Origin: Mesorhabditis belari
Taxonomy: Eukaryota > Nematoda > Chromadorea > Rhabditida > Rhabditidae
Assembly: GCA_958450365.1 (NCBI GenBank)
Contig: CAUEEP010000752.1
Coordinates: 1 to 64,000, forward strand
DNA: 64,000 nt
Reading direction: 5' to 3'
Both the position numbers and the translations under genes were made by a program. How positions within the stretch are numbered: position 1 is the stretch's first letter; every line of letters begins with the position of its first letter. The notes beneath the pieces were generated by a model. It did no database searches, was not told the origin of the DNA, and was given only the letters and a program-made list of their open reading frames with translations. Shown piece by piece: positions 22,236 to 32,133 of this stretch.

Positions 22236-23177
22236 TTAGGTGTGTGAAAAAGTAATCCACGTTTTTTATTTTTATCTGATGACCAAATAAGACGCTGTCT
22301 TCTCGAAAACCCTCGTTCAACCTCTTCAGAAGTAGGCTTTACATTAAATTGTGATGGGTCAACCGTAAGGAAACGCTTGGATGCCATGAATTTTATCAAA
22401 AAGTTGGACAAATGGATACCGCATGAATTGAGCGAAGAAAACAAAACAATGCGCCTTACAATCGCCAATTCTTTGATTAGTAAACATCAACTTGAGCCAT
22501 TTATTGATCGGATTGTTACGTGTGATGAAAAATGGGTTGATTACGATAATTCTAGAAGGTCTGGATAGTGGGTGGAACGTGGTAAACCTGCTGGGATAAT
22601 GCCCAAAACAAGCCTCCATCCTAAAAAAATTTGAATGACAGTTTGGTGGACTGGATTGGTGGACTGGTATTATGCACATAGACTATTTACCACGTGGCCA
22701 AACGATTAATTCGAATGTCTATTGTGCCGAGATTGATGCAGTTCAACAAAAACTCACTGAGAGACGCGCATGATTGGTAAATAGGAAAGGTGTCCTGTTG
22801 CTCCATGATAACGCGCGACCACATGTCTCTTTACAGACTCGACAAAAAATCCAGAGTGTTGGATGGGAGGTTTTACCACATCCACCTTATAGTCCAGACC
22901 TTTCTCCATCTGATTATTATTTATTTTTGTCTCTGTTTAACTTTTTGGCCAATAAATGGTTCAATTCCGAAGAAGATGTCAAAACCGAGGTGGATCTTTT
23001 CTTCGCCTCTAAGGACCAAGATTTTTATTATCGTGGAATGTCTTTACTTGTAGAATGTTGGCAAAAGGTTCTTCTTTCGAATGGTGATTACTTCGTTGAA
23101 TAAAAATTATTTTAACGAAACTTATGGTCTTTTATATTTAAACGTTAAAAACGTGGATTACTTTTTCACACACCTAA
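22236..23177 (+). mobile_element. Mariner element with degenerate DD34D transposase
   Basis: Perfect ~28-bp terminal inverted repeats (TTAGGTGTGTGAAAAAGTAA) with TA flanks at both ends. Inside, plus-strand pieces read an HTH segment (DQIRRCLLENPRSTSSEVGF), VTCDEKW (first Asp), LLLHDNARPHVS (second Asp) and PPYSPDLSPSDYYLF (third Asp), ending at 23103. Several stops and frameshifts and a missing N-terminus (942 bp versus about 1.3 kb) make it inactive. Confidence 0.9.
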
Positions 23178-23540
23178 TAGATATTTTTTTACACCATTCC
23201 TATAGTCAATTTATCATAAAGTTAGTCAGATCATGAAGTCAAGAAATGCATTTGTAAATTCTTCAGAAAACATTTAACCTTTCAACAAAAAATAGAGTTT
23301 TTTACATAAATATAAATATTAGAAGTTTTCTTTTCTTTTTTTTTTCAGAAAAGAAAAAGAGAAACTGATTCAGAACCTTTTTCAGCTCTTTTCAAATCTA
23401 CCAAACTTTTAAAATGAATCTTTTCAAATACTGAAGTTGAAATTTTTCAGCAATTGTTTGTTTGCTTTATAAACTGCAAGGATAGGCTCCTTTAAAAAAT
23501 TGAAATGCCTTTTGATTTGTCGCAATACTTTGTAGCCACC

Positions 23541-23720
23541 TTGTATATGTTACGTCCGAATCTGAGGAGATCCATTCTCCTCCGAAACGGACGTCCGAAT
23601 CAGAGATGGACTGCGACTCTGAGTCGGACGTCCGTTTCAGAGGAGAATGAATCTCCTCAGATTCGGACGTCCGGATCGGAGATGGACGTCTCCTCAGATT
23701 CGGACGTAACATATATATGT
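23541..23720. repeat. Compound palindrome of ACGTCCGAATCTGAGGAGA words
   Basis: The outer arms (ATGTTACGTCCGAATCTGAG and its mirror ending at about 23715) enclose further direct and inverted copies of GGACGTCCGAATC and TCCTCCGAAACGGACGTCC. The segment could fold into a branched cruciform. It is much richer in CG dinucleotides than its surroundings. Confidence 0.75.
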
Positions 23721-23875
23721 ATTCGAAATAAGATAAGAAATAAGATTTTCCAGAGCAGTATCATTAATTTTTTTGAGTTTATGTGCATGTTTTTTCAAAA
23801 GCAAAAAGCTACTAGATAGTCGCTAAAAATTTTAGACAGTTGCTAAGTATTCAACAAATGTGATATAATGTTTAG

Positions 23876-24542
23876 GAGCAGGAGTGTCACAATAATAGAA
23901 GTCAAAATATCGCCGCTGATTCTGGATACATGGCTGTTTCAACAGATGAACAAACAATAAAAGTTAGTTGTTAAAGTATGAACAAAATAAGAAAATTGTT
24001 GGTACTTTGCAATGTAAGGTTCTTTTCGAAAATGTTAAAGTGTTTGTTTAAATTGATATAATGCTAGAAATTGCAGTCGGCTTTATTTGAAATCGGCCCA
24101 CTTGCTGCAAGTCTTTTTGCGTCCAACGATTTCCGCTACAATTACACAGAAGGTCAGTTTTTAAAGTTTAACCATCATTATAATATGTTTTACGGAGTTT
24201 ATCGAAATTCTAAATCGTATACAGAAATTTTTCAGATTCTGGTGTGTATCGAGATGATCCGTGCTCAGATCAAAAAGTCAATCATGCAGTCTTATTAGTA
24301 GGATATGGTGTTGATGAAAAAGAAGGCCCGTTTTGGCTCATCAAGAACTCGTAAGAATTTTTATTTTGAAACTTTGAATTTATCGCATTTAGTGCCAGGA
24401 AATAGCTTATCAAATATTTTGCAGATGGGGAGTCGAATGGGGAGAGCGAGGATACGTGAGACTTGAGAGATCGTCACGTAATGTCGCTTGTCTGATGAGT
24501 GAACAACCAATTTACCCAATAGTTGCTGCCCCGGCCCATTGA
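23876..24542 (+). pseudogene. Papain-family cysteine protease, 3' half only
   Basis: Exons 23876-23962, 24077-24152, 24236-24350 and 24425-24542 join in phase into 131 residues ending AAPAH. They include the catalytic His block VNHAVLLVGYG and the Asn block [20 protein letters not shown] of C1A peptidases, preceded by ALFEIGPLAASLFA. The propeptide and the catalytic Cys exon are not visible upstream, where mariner and repeat sequences lie. An AATAAA follows at 24550. Probably a truncated gene; an unrecognised distant 5' exon is possible. Confidence 0.7.
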
Positions 24543-24609
24543 ATGTTCTAATAAAAACCTTTTTATTTTCTGTGAGGTAATAAAGTTTTGTTGAATGCCA
24601 ACTATTCAA

Positions 24610-24940
24610 AAGCAAAAGGATTTTTGCTTTTGAAAATCTGTAAAAAACACAAAAACTGACAAATTTTTGTAACATACGAAAGTTGTTCAACATCATAAAA
24701 TCACTTTATTTTCATATCCGATTCATATAAACTTGTATGTAGACAATCACCCATCTGTGACGGAAATGCATCTAAAAAGTATACACTCCTGTGGACGAGC
24801 TTTCGAGACCACAGCTTTATTCAACAGGCAGTAACTCGGGGACATGAGCTGAAAATGAAAACATTGCCGCAGGAACGACGAGCATGATCCAACCAATGGA
24901 TGTTTACTATTAGGTACTTGCAAAAGAAACTGCGAATTAC
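24610..24940. repeat. Dispersed repeat, copy 1
   Basis: Matches 37345-37560 and in part 37880-38040 (shared words TATCCGATTCATATAAAC, CTGTGACGGAAATG, AACAGGCAGTAACTC). Non-coding; family unknown. Confidence 0.65.
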
Positions 24941-25081
24941 TTCCGAGGACGAAAGTTTTTTTTATTTGAAGGTGTGATGGTCCGTTTTAAATTGTATTAT
25001 ATTGTATTACTATTGCTTATTCATTTTAATTATTTTCACAGCTATTGCTATCATTGAATATCACATAATTTTAAGTACAAG

Positions 25082-26330
25082 ATGACGGATCAAAAACTCG
25101 TGTTGCGGGCGTGTCTTCTCTATGACTTCAAAATGAAGAAATCAGCATCGAAGTCGCACCGGAATCTTTGTGAAGCATTCGGAGAAAACATTTTGAGTGA
25201 AAGCACTTGCCAGGAATGGTTTCGACGTTTTCGTGAAGGGGATGACAGATTGGAAGATGAGCCGCATGGATATCGTCCAGTTGTCCTCGATAGTGCGGAG
25301 TTGCTGGAGATTGTCGAGTCGCATCCAATTCAAACTTTGTCCGAATTAGCCGAATACTTTAAATGTAATCCGTGTTGCGGGCGTGTCTTCTCTATGACTT
25401 CAAAATGAAGAAATCAGCATCGGAGTCACACCGGAATCTTTGTGAAGCATTCGGAGAAAACATTTTGGGTGAAAGGAATTGCCGGGAATTTTCTGGAATG
25501 AGATGAGAGCTTGGAAGATGAGCCTCATGGATATCGTCCAGTTGCCCTCGATAGTGCGGAGTTGTTGGAGATTGTCGGGTCGGATCCAATTCAAACTTTG
25601 TCTGAGTTAGCCGAATACTTTAAATGTGATCCGAACACAATTTCTCAAAACCTTTAGTTCATTGAAAAAAGGAATCGTTGTGGTCAATGGGTCCCACATG
25701 AATTTGCCCTAAAAACAAAGCCAATCGAGTTTTATTATCTCGGATCCTATTGAAAAAGGCTACAGGCAGTGCTTTTTTGAAAGCATGTTGATGATGGACG
25801 AAAAGTGGACATATTTCAATAATACAACACGCAAAAGGCAATGGTTGAGCAAAGGAGAAAGGTCGATTCCGACACCACATCCAGAACTTCACGGAAAGAA
25901 AGTTATGCTGTCGGTCTTTTGGAATATGAAAGGAATCGTTTACTTTGAATTACGAAAATCTTCAAAAACTATAACTCTTCGAAGCTACGCCGAACAGCTG
26001 AAGAAAGTTGATGAAATTCTACGAGAAAGAGGTGTTAATCCAAGGACAATCCATTTTCTCGCTGACAATGCCCGGGTACACACATCAAACTTGGCTCAAA
26101 ACACCATAGAAGAATTAGGCTGGAAACTTGTGCCTCATCCGCCCTATTCGCCTGATATTGCTTCCTCAGATCACCACTTTTTCCTGTCTATGCAACACTC
26201 TCTTGCAAATCTAAAGTTTAACCATCTTGAAGAAGTCGAAATTTGGGTGCAAGACTACTTTAGATGTCGCGGGACCTCAAATTTTTCGAATCAGGCATCC
26301 GAAGTCTGCGCAAAAAATGGAAGAAAATAG
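25082..26330 (+). pseudogene. Mariner transposase with tandemly duplicated 5' part
   Basis: The first 90 codons (MTDQKLVLRACLLYDFKMKK through LLEIVESHPIQTLSELAEYF) match the HTH region of mariner/SETMAR-type transposases. About 270 bp (25102-25371) are then repeated at 25372-25640 with point changes and stops. The catalytic part continues from 25785 with MMDEKW, LADNARVHTS and PPYSPDIASSDHHFF, the three DD34D positions. Frames are broken between the parts. No terminal repeats were found. Confidence 0.8.
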
Positions 26331-26456
26331 CTGGTAATAATGGCGAATCTTTTTTGGAATAAAGATATCTCTGCCAATATAGTATATATTCTACCACTGA
26401 ACTACCAGCGACGGAAAATACAGCAAATATGTAATTATTCTTATTTTCCACAAGTA

Positions 26457-26978
26457 TTAGGTTGATGCAAAAGTCTTTTTCATTTTTTTCGTACTTCCGT
26501 TAAAAAGTAACAAATGCACCAATTGAACAACGGTTTATTGCATTCGAAAGGCCAATTATTTTTCTGCAAAATGACATTAAAACGGGTTTAAAAATGTCTT
26601 ATGCCTAGATTTTCTTGAGAGCCTGAAGTCGGGTAGTCAGAAAAGGCGACGGCTCGATGATGCATTTTAGACGCTTTAGCTAAGGAAACCAATCTTGATG
26701 TTAATAAATAAAAGATAGAGCACAAAAAGTTAGATATCTTTTCAGATTTTCAGAGAAATTGATTCAGCCAATTTCTTTATAGAGGTTTTTATAGATTTTT
26801 ATGAAAACCCCGTTTTCACTCTCGAATTTGCTTGAAAGTGAACCCAAATTGACTTAAAAAGATGGGAAATTGAACAATAAACACTTTTCATTTAGAGCAA
26901 ACCATAGGTTAATTGATGACTTTGTTATTTTTCAAAAGAAGTACGAAAAAAATGAAAAAGACTTTTGCATCAACCTAA
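26457..26978. mobile_element. Mariner-type MITE, copy C
   Basis: TTAGGTTGATGCAAAAGTCT at both ends in inverted orientation, TA on both sides; interior matches copies A and B. Confidence 0.85.
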
Positions 26979-27832
26979 TATATTCGATATAACGATTTCA
27001 AGCGTGGGTCCGGAGATCTTGGCAGATTGCATAGATCTCGACGCTCATGCTATGATCGGGTTTGGAAAAATTGTATATCAGAAGGTTCAGATAAGTGTAT
27101 TTCATCTCTTGGGACTCTTGGGACTCTTGCCAATATTTGGATGAAAACAAGAAAGTCTGAGGGGGAGATGTGAAGATGAAAGATGGTTTGAATTGTTCCC
27201 TTTTTGATGCTTCGCATCCATTGAATTGCACTATTTTTGCAGTCAATGGAGGAAACAAAAGCCCCTTTTTCTAAAAGAATATCAAAACATTCATCATCAG
27301 GTCGCAAAAGTTTTTCCTATCGACTTTGATTTGTTCTGATTGTACTGAAAATTTTATATTTGACACATTTAATAAAAGTTATTTCAAAAAAACCTCCAGC
27401 CTCGTCTGTTGAAGTAAGTTTTTCAGAAAGATTTTCCAAAGTGTTGGCCAATTTTCCAATTTGTTTGTTGGATCTATTATGACTTCATTACTACAATTGT
27501 TAGATTTTGACTCTCCATGTGTTCGAATGTCGAAAAGTTGTTTGCAAGTCACCTTCTCATAAACTTATAAAACTTGCAAGCTTGCAAGTTGCAAGGTTCG
27601 TTGTTGAAACGCGACTTTGCAAGTTGCAAGTGAGTTTCACCAAAATCAGAACCATGACTTCATTTTGACATAAATTCGTAAACAATTCTCGATTTTTGAA
27701 CCCTGATCTTTTCGCTGTATTTGTGCTGAGACGCCACAAAGAGAGAACAGATTTTCTACTTGCCGCCCGAAAAAAGAGCACATTTGGAGCTTCGCTTGCA
27801 AAACGAGGTTCATTTGAACATTTTGGTGAACT
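26979..27832. other. Intergenic, no gene recognised
   Basis: Minus-strand frames at 26998-27307 contain a stretch loosely like an ankyrin repeat (DILLEKGAFVSSID), too short to call. The rest is AT-rich upstream sequence of copy 2. Confidence 0.35.
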
Positions 27833-27855
27833 TATTGAAAAGTGAACGTATAAAA
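27833..27855 (+). promoter_or_regulatory. Core promoter of the second TSP1-like gene
   Basis: TTATTGAAAAGTGAACGTAT followed by TATAAAATC; the TATA box lies 37-43 bp before the start codon, as in copy 1. Confidence 0.6.
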
Positions 27856-27891
27856 TCAAGGACAATATTCGAAAATTGAGCTCATAAAGTC

Positions 27892-30800
27892 ATGTTTCTC
27901 AAAACTTTCGCAATTTTCCTGTTTATCGGTAGCAAATCTGTCAATTTTTGTCTTAAATAACAAAATATTCAGCCATTCGTTTTGTCATGGCGACTCTGCC
28001 CGTTTGCACGACTTGCCCGGTTAACGGTAAATTGGAATCGATAAATGCGCAAAGCTTGAGCAAAATTTAGGAATCTGGTCACCGTGGGCAGACCACACGA
28101 CTTGCACGAAAGGCTGTGGATTTTACGGGAAAAAAGCCCAGACCAGGACGTGCGAATCTTGGGGTTATGGCTGTGGATGCCAGTGAGTCAAAAGTCTTAC
28201 TTAGAGTCGTAACCCATCGGCCCCTTCTAAACGGTTTTTAGATAGAGATGGAATGAAAAGAAATCGGATAACTCTTACGTTAGCTCTCTGATAACATTCT
28301 TCTTATCGTAATGTACAGGATGCGTCATAAATATGGGCCTGGGAATGTCAGCTTTATCTGTGACCATTTAGTGTCACCTATATGTTGTTATTTTATATCA
28401 CTTGCTTCTTTCATGTTTTCATTTCATTTTTACCCCTGTTACTTGAATAATTTCCAAGATTATCTAATTTTTTTTAGAGATGGCCAAGCCGAGTGTTCAT
28501 CGAAACTCGATCATAGCGTTGCATCAGCGGGGGCTTTTAGCGCGTGCAATTTCTCGAAATTTCGTAGTTTCTACGCGGCTCGTGAATAAGACGATCATCA
28601 AAAAAGTGCGAGAAAAGTCCCTGAACGATCAGTCCAGCTCATGCGCCAAATTGGAACTTCTGAGCTTAGAAGCTAAGGCGATTAACCACATTGAACAGTT
28701 TAAAGAAAGCGCTCTTTAAAGCATGGAACGAGCTTGATGTTGCCTACTTGCATGCTACAATTGACGCCTTCCGCCATCCGCCTTGAAGCATTTTCACCTT
28801 TTACCTTAAGTATCATGATCTTTTTATTCGTTCACCTTACCTTCAAAGCAGTAAGCTATATAGCTAATTGTGAGATGACAAGCGAATAAATTGGCTAATC
28901 ACTTTCTTATCGAACTCAATCGACAATCCAATTTTTGAATTGCCGATAATACCCCGATTTCATCATCATAAAATCTATAGAATCTTCTTTGAGGCTTACA
29001 AATCTGTTCACTAATGACATTAAGGCTCAACTGATTTCAATCCTAGCTGTTTAGAGGTGTCTACTCTCGAATTGTCCCATGTACGGCCAACGCTTGTCCA
29101 ACAGCTCCATTCTGCGCGGCAGGACATGCAAGGGTTGACCAGCGATGGGGAAATTGTATGTGCTCATCATTAGCTTTCAGTTTCTCAATCCACTCACGAA
29201 AAAATTTCTCTGCAAGGCCATCAAAAGACCCGATGATTATGCGGCGCCAAAATGCGCTTTGACTAGTTCGTTCTACTTAACGGAAGGCAATTGAACAAAA
29301 ATTTAGAGAAGATGCATCCTTGTCCTTGCCCACCAGGAGGTCTGTTGTCTCTTTAGTTAAATCTTAAAGCATCTAAGCACTAAGGACTCCATAAAAATAG
29401 ACTCGTACACTACTGGACAATGAAATATCATATTTGAAAAAACACTTTCGCACTTTCGCGCGTCTGTAACTCCCTTGTCTTTACCGTATTTCTAAATATT
29501 AATATTACCATTGTGTAGCCCTTGAAAAGAGCTTTCAGAAAATGTATAACACTAATAGTTTAAACTCAAAGACAAGGGAGTTACAGACGCGCGAAAGTGA
29601 CGATCGTTTTTCAAATATGATATTTCATTGTCCAGTACTGTACGTTCGTTTGAGTTTTAGCAAAATTTGATGATTTGATTTTTGGAATAAATATAAAAAA
29701 GTTTGAAATCATAAGGAAAAGCTAAGAAATTTATTTCTCCAGGAGTTTGGTCGAACTGGTTTTCGGACCTGAATTGCCCGTACAACGGCACTTGGCCGTG
29801 CGGTCTTTGTCAGACGCATACCGATCACAGAGTTTGTCAATCGACTCAAGCCGGATGCCCATGCGTGTGCGTTTGTTGATTTCACAATCAGCAAAAACAA
29901 TTCTTTGAAGGGTGAATGGCTTTAATTTGGATGACCTTTTTGAACTTTACCACTAGATGTGTGATTGTGCAGAAAGGCTTGTAAAACTTTCTCTTGCATT
30001 TATGAGTCGGTAATTCAATGGTTTGAAGGGTTTATTCTATACACAGGTGAAGAAAAGAGGAAGATGAAGATGGGGGAACTATTTCGAATCACTCTAACAC
30101 ATTGATTATCTACCGGAGATCTCTAGTTATGGGAAGAAAAAAGGAAATAGACATAGGATAAAGGAAACAAAGAGAAATGACTCAAAAGGATCAAACCCAA
30201 ATAGAAATACTGAAAAATTCTGCTCAGAAATTATAGAGATTGATATTCCAACATTCCCTTTTGGCTACCTCAGATATTTTTTGTTCAGTGGCCCTTCAAA
30301 TCGGACAGCTAAGTGTTCGGCATCGCCCTGTTCAGGCAACGGAGGTCGTACTCCATGCTGTGGTGGTTATTCATTGGTCAGTTGATCACGAATCGTAAGG
30401 TGTGCTCTTAGAGCAGAGAGTATAATTAGCAGATCAAATACAATCTTCCAAATACAATAGACACAAATCTTTCTTTTAATCTTTTAGGTGAGGACGATTA
30501 GCGGTCCAGACAAGATCAAAAGTGAGCCGTTGTGCGGTCCCTCGTTGCCCGACGATCCGGTCATCGCACTGCCTGCCTGCATGCCGGTTGGCTTTACTTT
30601 TTTCTATTGAAAGCCTCAGCAAATAAATTTTCACTAACCAATTTGTTTGCGCTTCTCTGTTTGAAGTTTCTGATTTATGGATTATTAGAAGAAATATTTG
30701 AGAATCCATTCATCAATCCAAAGCAGAAAACGTGATTTTCTTTAAATCAAACTCTTCAAATTTAACTTAGACAAGCACAACCACTACTACCACCACCACG

Positions 30801-31324
30801 ACTCCAAGTTTGTTTCATAAGCAAAATCAAAATCATTTGTTTCAATTCAGTATGCACAAGTGGCTGTCCAGAGAATTTCATCGAACGCGTTTACACTGTC
30901 GACAACAGCACCTTCAATGTCACATATTCGTAAGCGAACAAATTCATTCAAATAGATGAAATTCTTTCAGAACCGATGAGAATGGCTGTCAGATTGCCAA
31001 CTATATCTGCTCTCCCACGCCAAATACTACCTCTGTAATCGATTAATGAGAATTCAATCCAAGCAATCAATCCTAGGCTTGGTTTGGTGTGATTGCACAA
31101 GGAGACTGGGACTATATGCACAATGTCGATTACGACTATTTAGATGATGAAAAGGTGGCGGGACCGGTGAGTTGAATCCGGCGTTCTACTTACACCCTTC
31201 ATTTCAGGTCACATCGACAGCCGACAAATATTTCCGTTGTGCTGTTGGACCCAAGGGTCCGAAATGGCAATTTGTGGGAGTAGGTTTTCTAGTGCGGAAT
31301 TGCAATATGAAGTTTTCTTTTTGA
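27892..31324 (+). CDS. Secreted protein with two TSP1-like modules (copy 2)
   Basis: Exons 27892-27928, 27973-28026, 28071-28182, 29055-29133, 29181-29265, 29307-29339, 29743-29866, 30289-30376, 30488-30586, 30771-30807, 30851-30929, 30971-31034, 31077-31166 and 31208-31324 encode 365 residues. The leader MFLKTFAIFLFIAIRFVMA precedes TSP1-like modules starting WSPWADHTTCTKGC and WSNWFSDLNCPYNG, then the GCPC endings, a Thr run and a C-terminus ending RNCNMKFSF. Exon sizes equal copy 1 except exon 1 (-6 nt) and exon 9 (+6 nt), and every splice phase is kept. This is a tandem duplication whose copies are both apparently intact. Intron 3 holds a Tc1-like fragment and intron 6 a MITE. Confidence 0.88.
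28316..28719 (+). mobile_element. Tc1-like element, left end and transposase N-terminus
   Basis: CAGGATGCGTCATAAATATG after TA matches the terminus of the element at 63235. From 28480 a frame reads MAKPSVHRNSIIALHQRGLL, a helix-turn-helix start, and is lost after about 79 codons. No right end was found. It sits in intron 3 of copy 2, same strand. Confidence 0.7.
29408..29640. mobile_element. MITE with ~100-bp arms
   Basis: Ends CACTACTGGACAATGAAATA and its mirror (CAGTACTGG...), flanked by TA; arms also share AAGACAAGGGAGTTACAGAC in inverted orientation. Located in intron 6 of copy 2. Confidence 0.8.
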
Positions 31325-31486
31325 ACGGTTGTAAAGAATTGGACTTGATTTCTTATATTGCTTGTATTACTAAGCACAATTTTAGAAAGACTTTATCTGG
31401 GTCTATTGCAATCCGCCGATGGAACCCGTGGCTGGATGAGAATCACAATTCTTTTGCTTTGTGTTTGCTTTTTGTTTCTTGTTCAA

Positions 31487-31492
31487 AATAAA
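31487..31492 (+). terminator. Polyadenylation signal of copy 2
   Basis: AATAAA in the 3' UTR, equivalent to 21191 in copy 1. Confidence 0.55.
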
Positions 31493-32133
31493 TTGTCCAC
31501 TGTTGGAAGGACTAAATCGTCAAAAAGTGCAATGTCAACTCAATAATGATAAATTTGATAGGCATCTTAGCGGGCCGGGCTGGACCAGGCCAAAAATTTA
31601 GGATTGAACTTGCGGACCGGGGTTTACTGCATAGATGGCGACTGGATCTATCGCTGAGATCCCGGTCCGCAAATCCAATCTTAAATTTTATAAATTTTAT
31701 AAATCTTAAATAACCAGTTCTGACAAAAATACAATAAAATAAACGTTTGTAATCATTTTTCATACGTTTTCGACTCAACTCATTGTATGCATCTTAAAAA
31801 CGGAGAGAAAAGTGAATTCATCGAATATCAGCCATGCATTTTATTTTTGATCTAAAGTGGAGGAAGTAAAAGTCGTGAATTTTGAACAATTGACTCTGCA
31901 AGATTACATGTGATCAATGGTTTCACAAGTTTAAAAATGGAAACAAATGCTTGTCACAAAACACAACTTATACACTTGTCCTTTGAATAAAATTTGAATC
32001 CTAGAAATTCGAGGGAAAGCAGGTGTCAGAGACAGGTGAGAGAAGAAAGTATGATGCCACAAACAGAAAAAAGTAAAAATGTTTTTCAATCAGTTTCAGT
32101 TTTCCATTAAAACCTATCGATTTTAATTCCCAA
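31493..32133. other. 3' flank shared with copy 1, then no gene
   Basis: Homology to the copy 1 flank continues to about 31635 (GGCATCTTAGCGGGCCGG). At 31600-31690 an inverted pair (TTGCGGACCGGG and CCCGGTCCGCAA) marks a small hairpin present only in this copy. The remainder shows nothing. Confidence 0.5.

Noticed and set aside
23505..23819. ORFs over the compound palindrome
   Set aside because: Open only because of repeat structure; charged repeat peptide without context.
26998..27307. Possible ankyrin repeat gene
   Set aside because: One weak match (DILLEKGAFVSSID), no neighbouring repeats or consistent exons.
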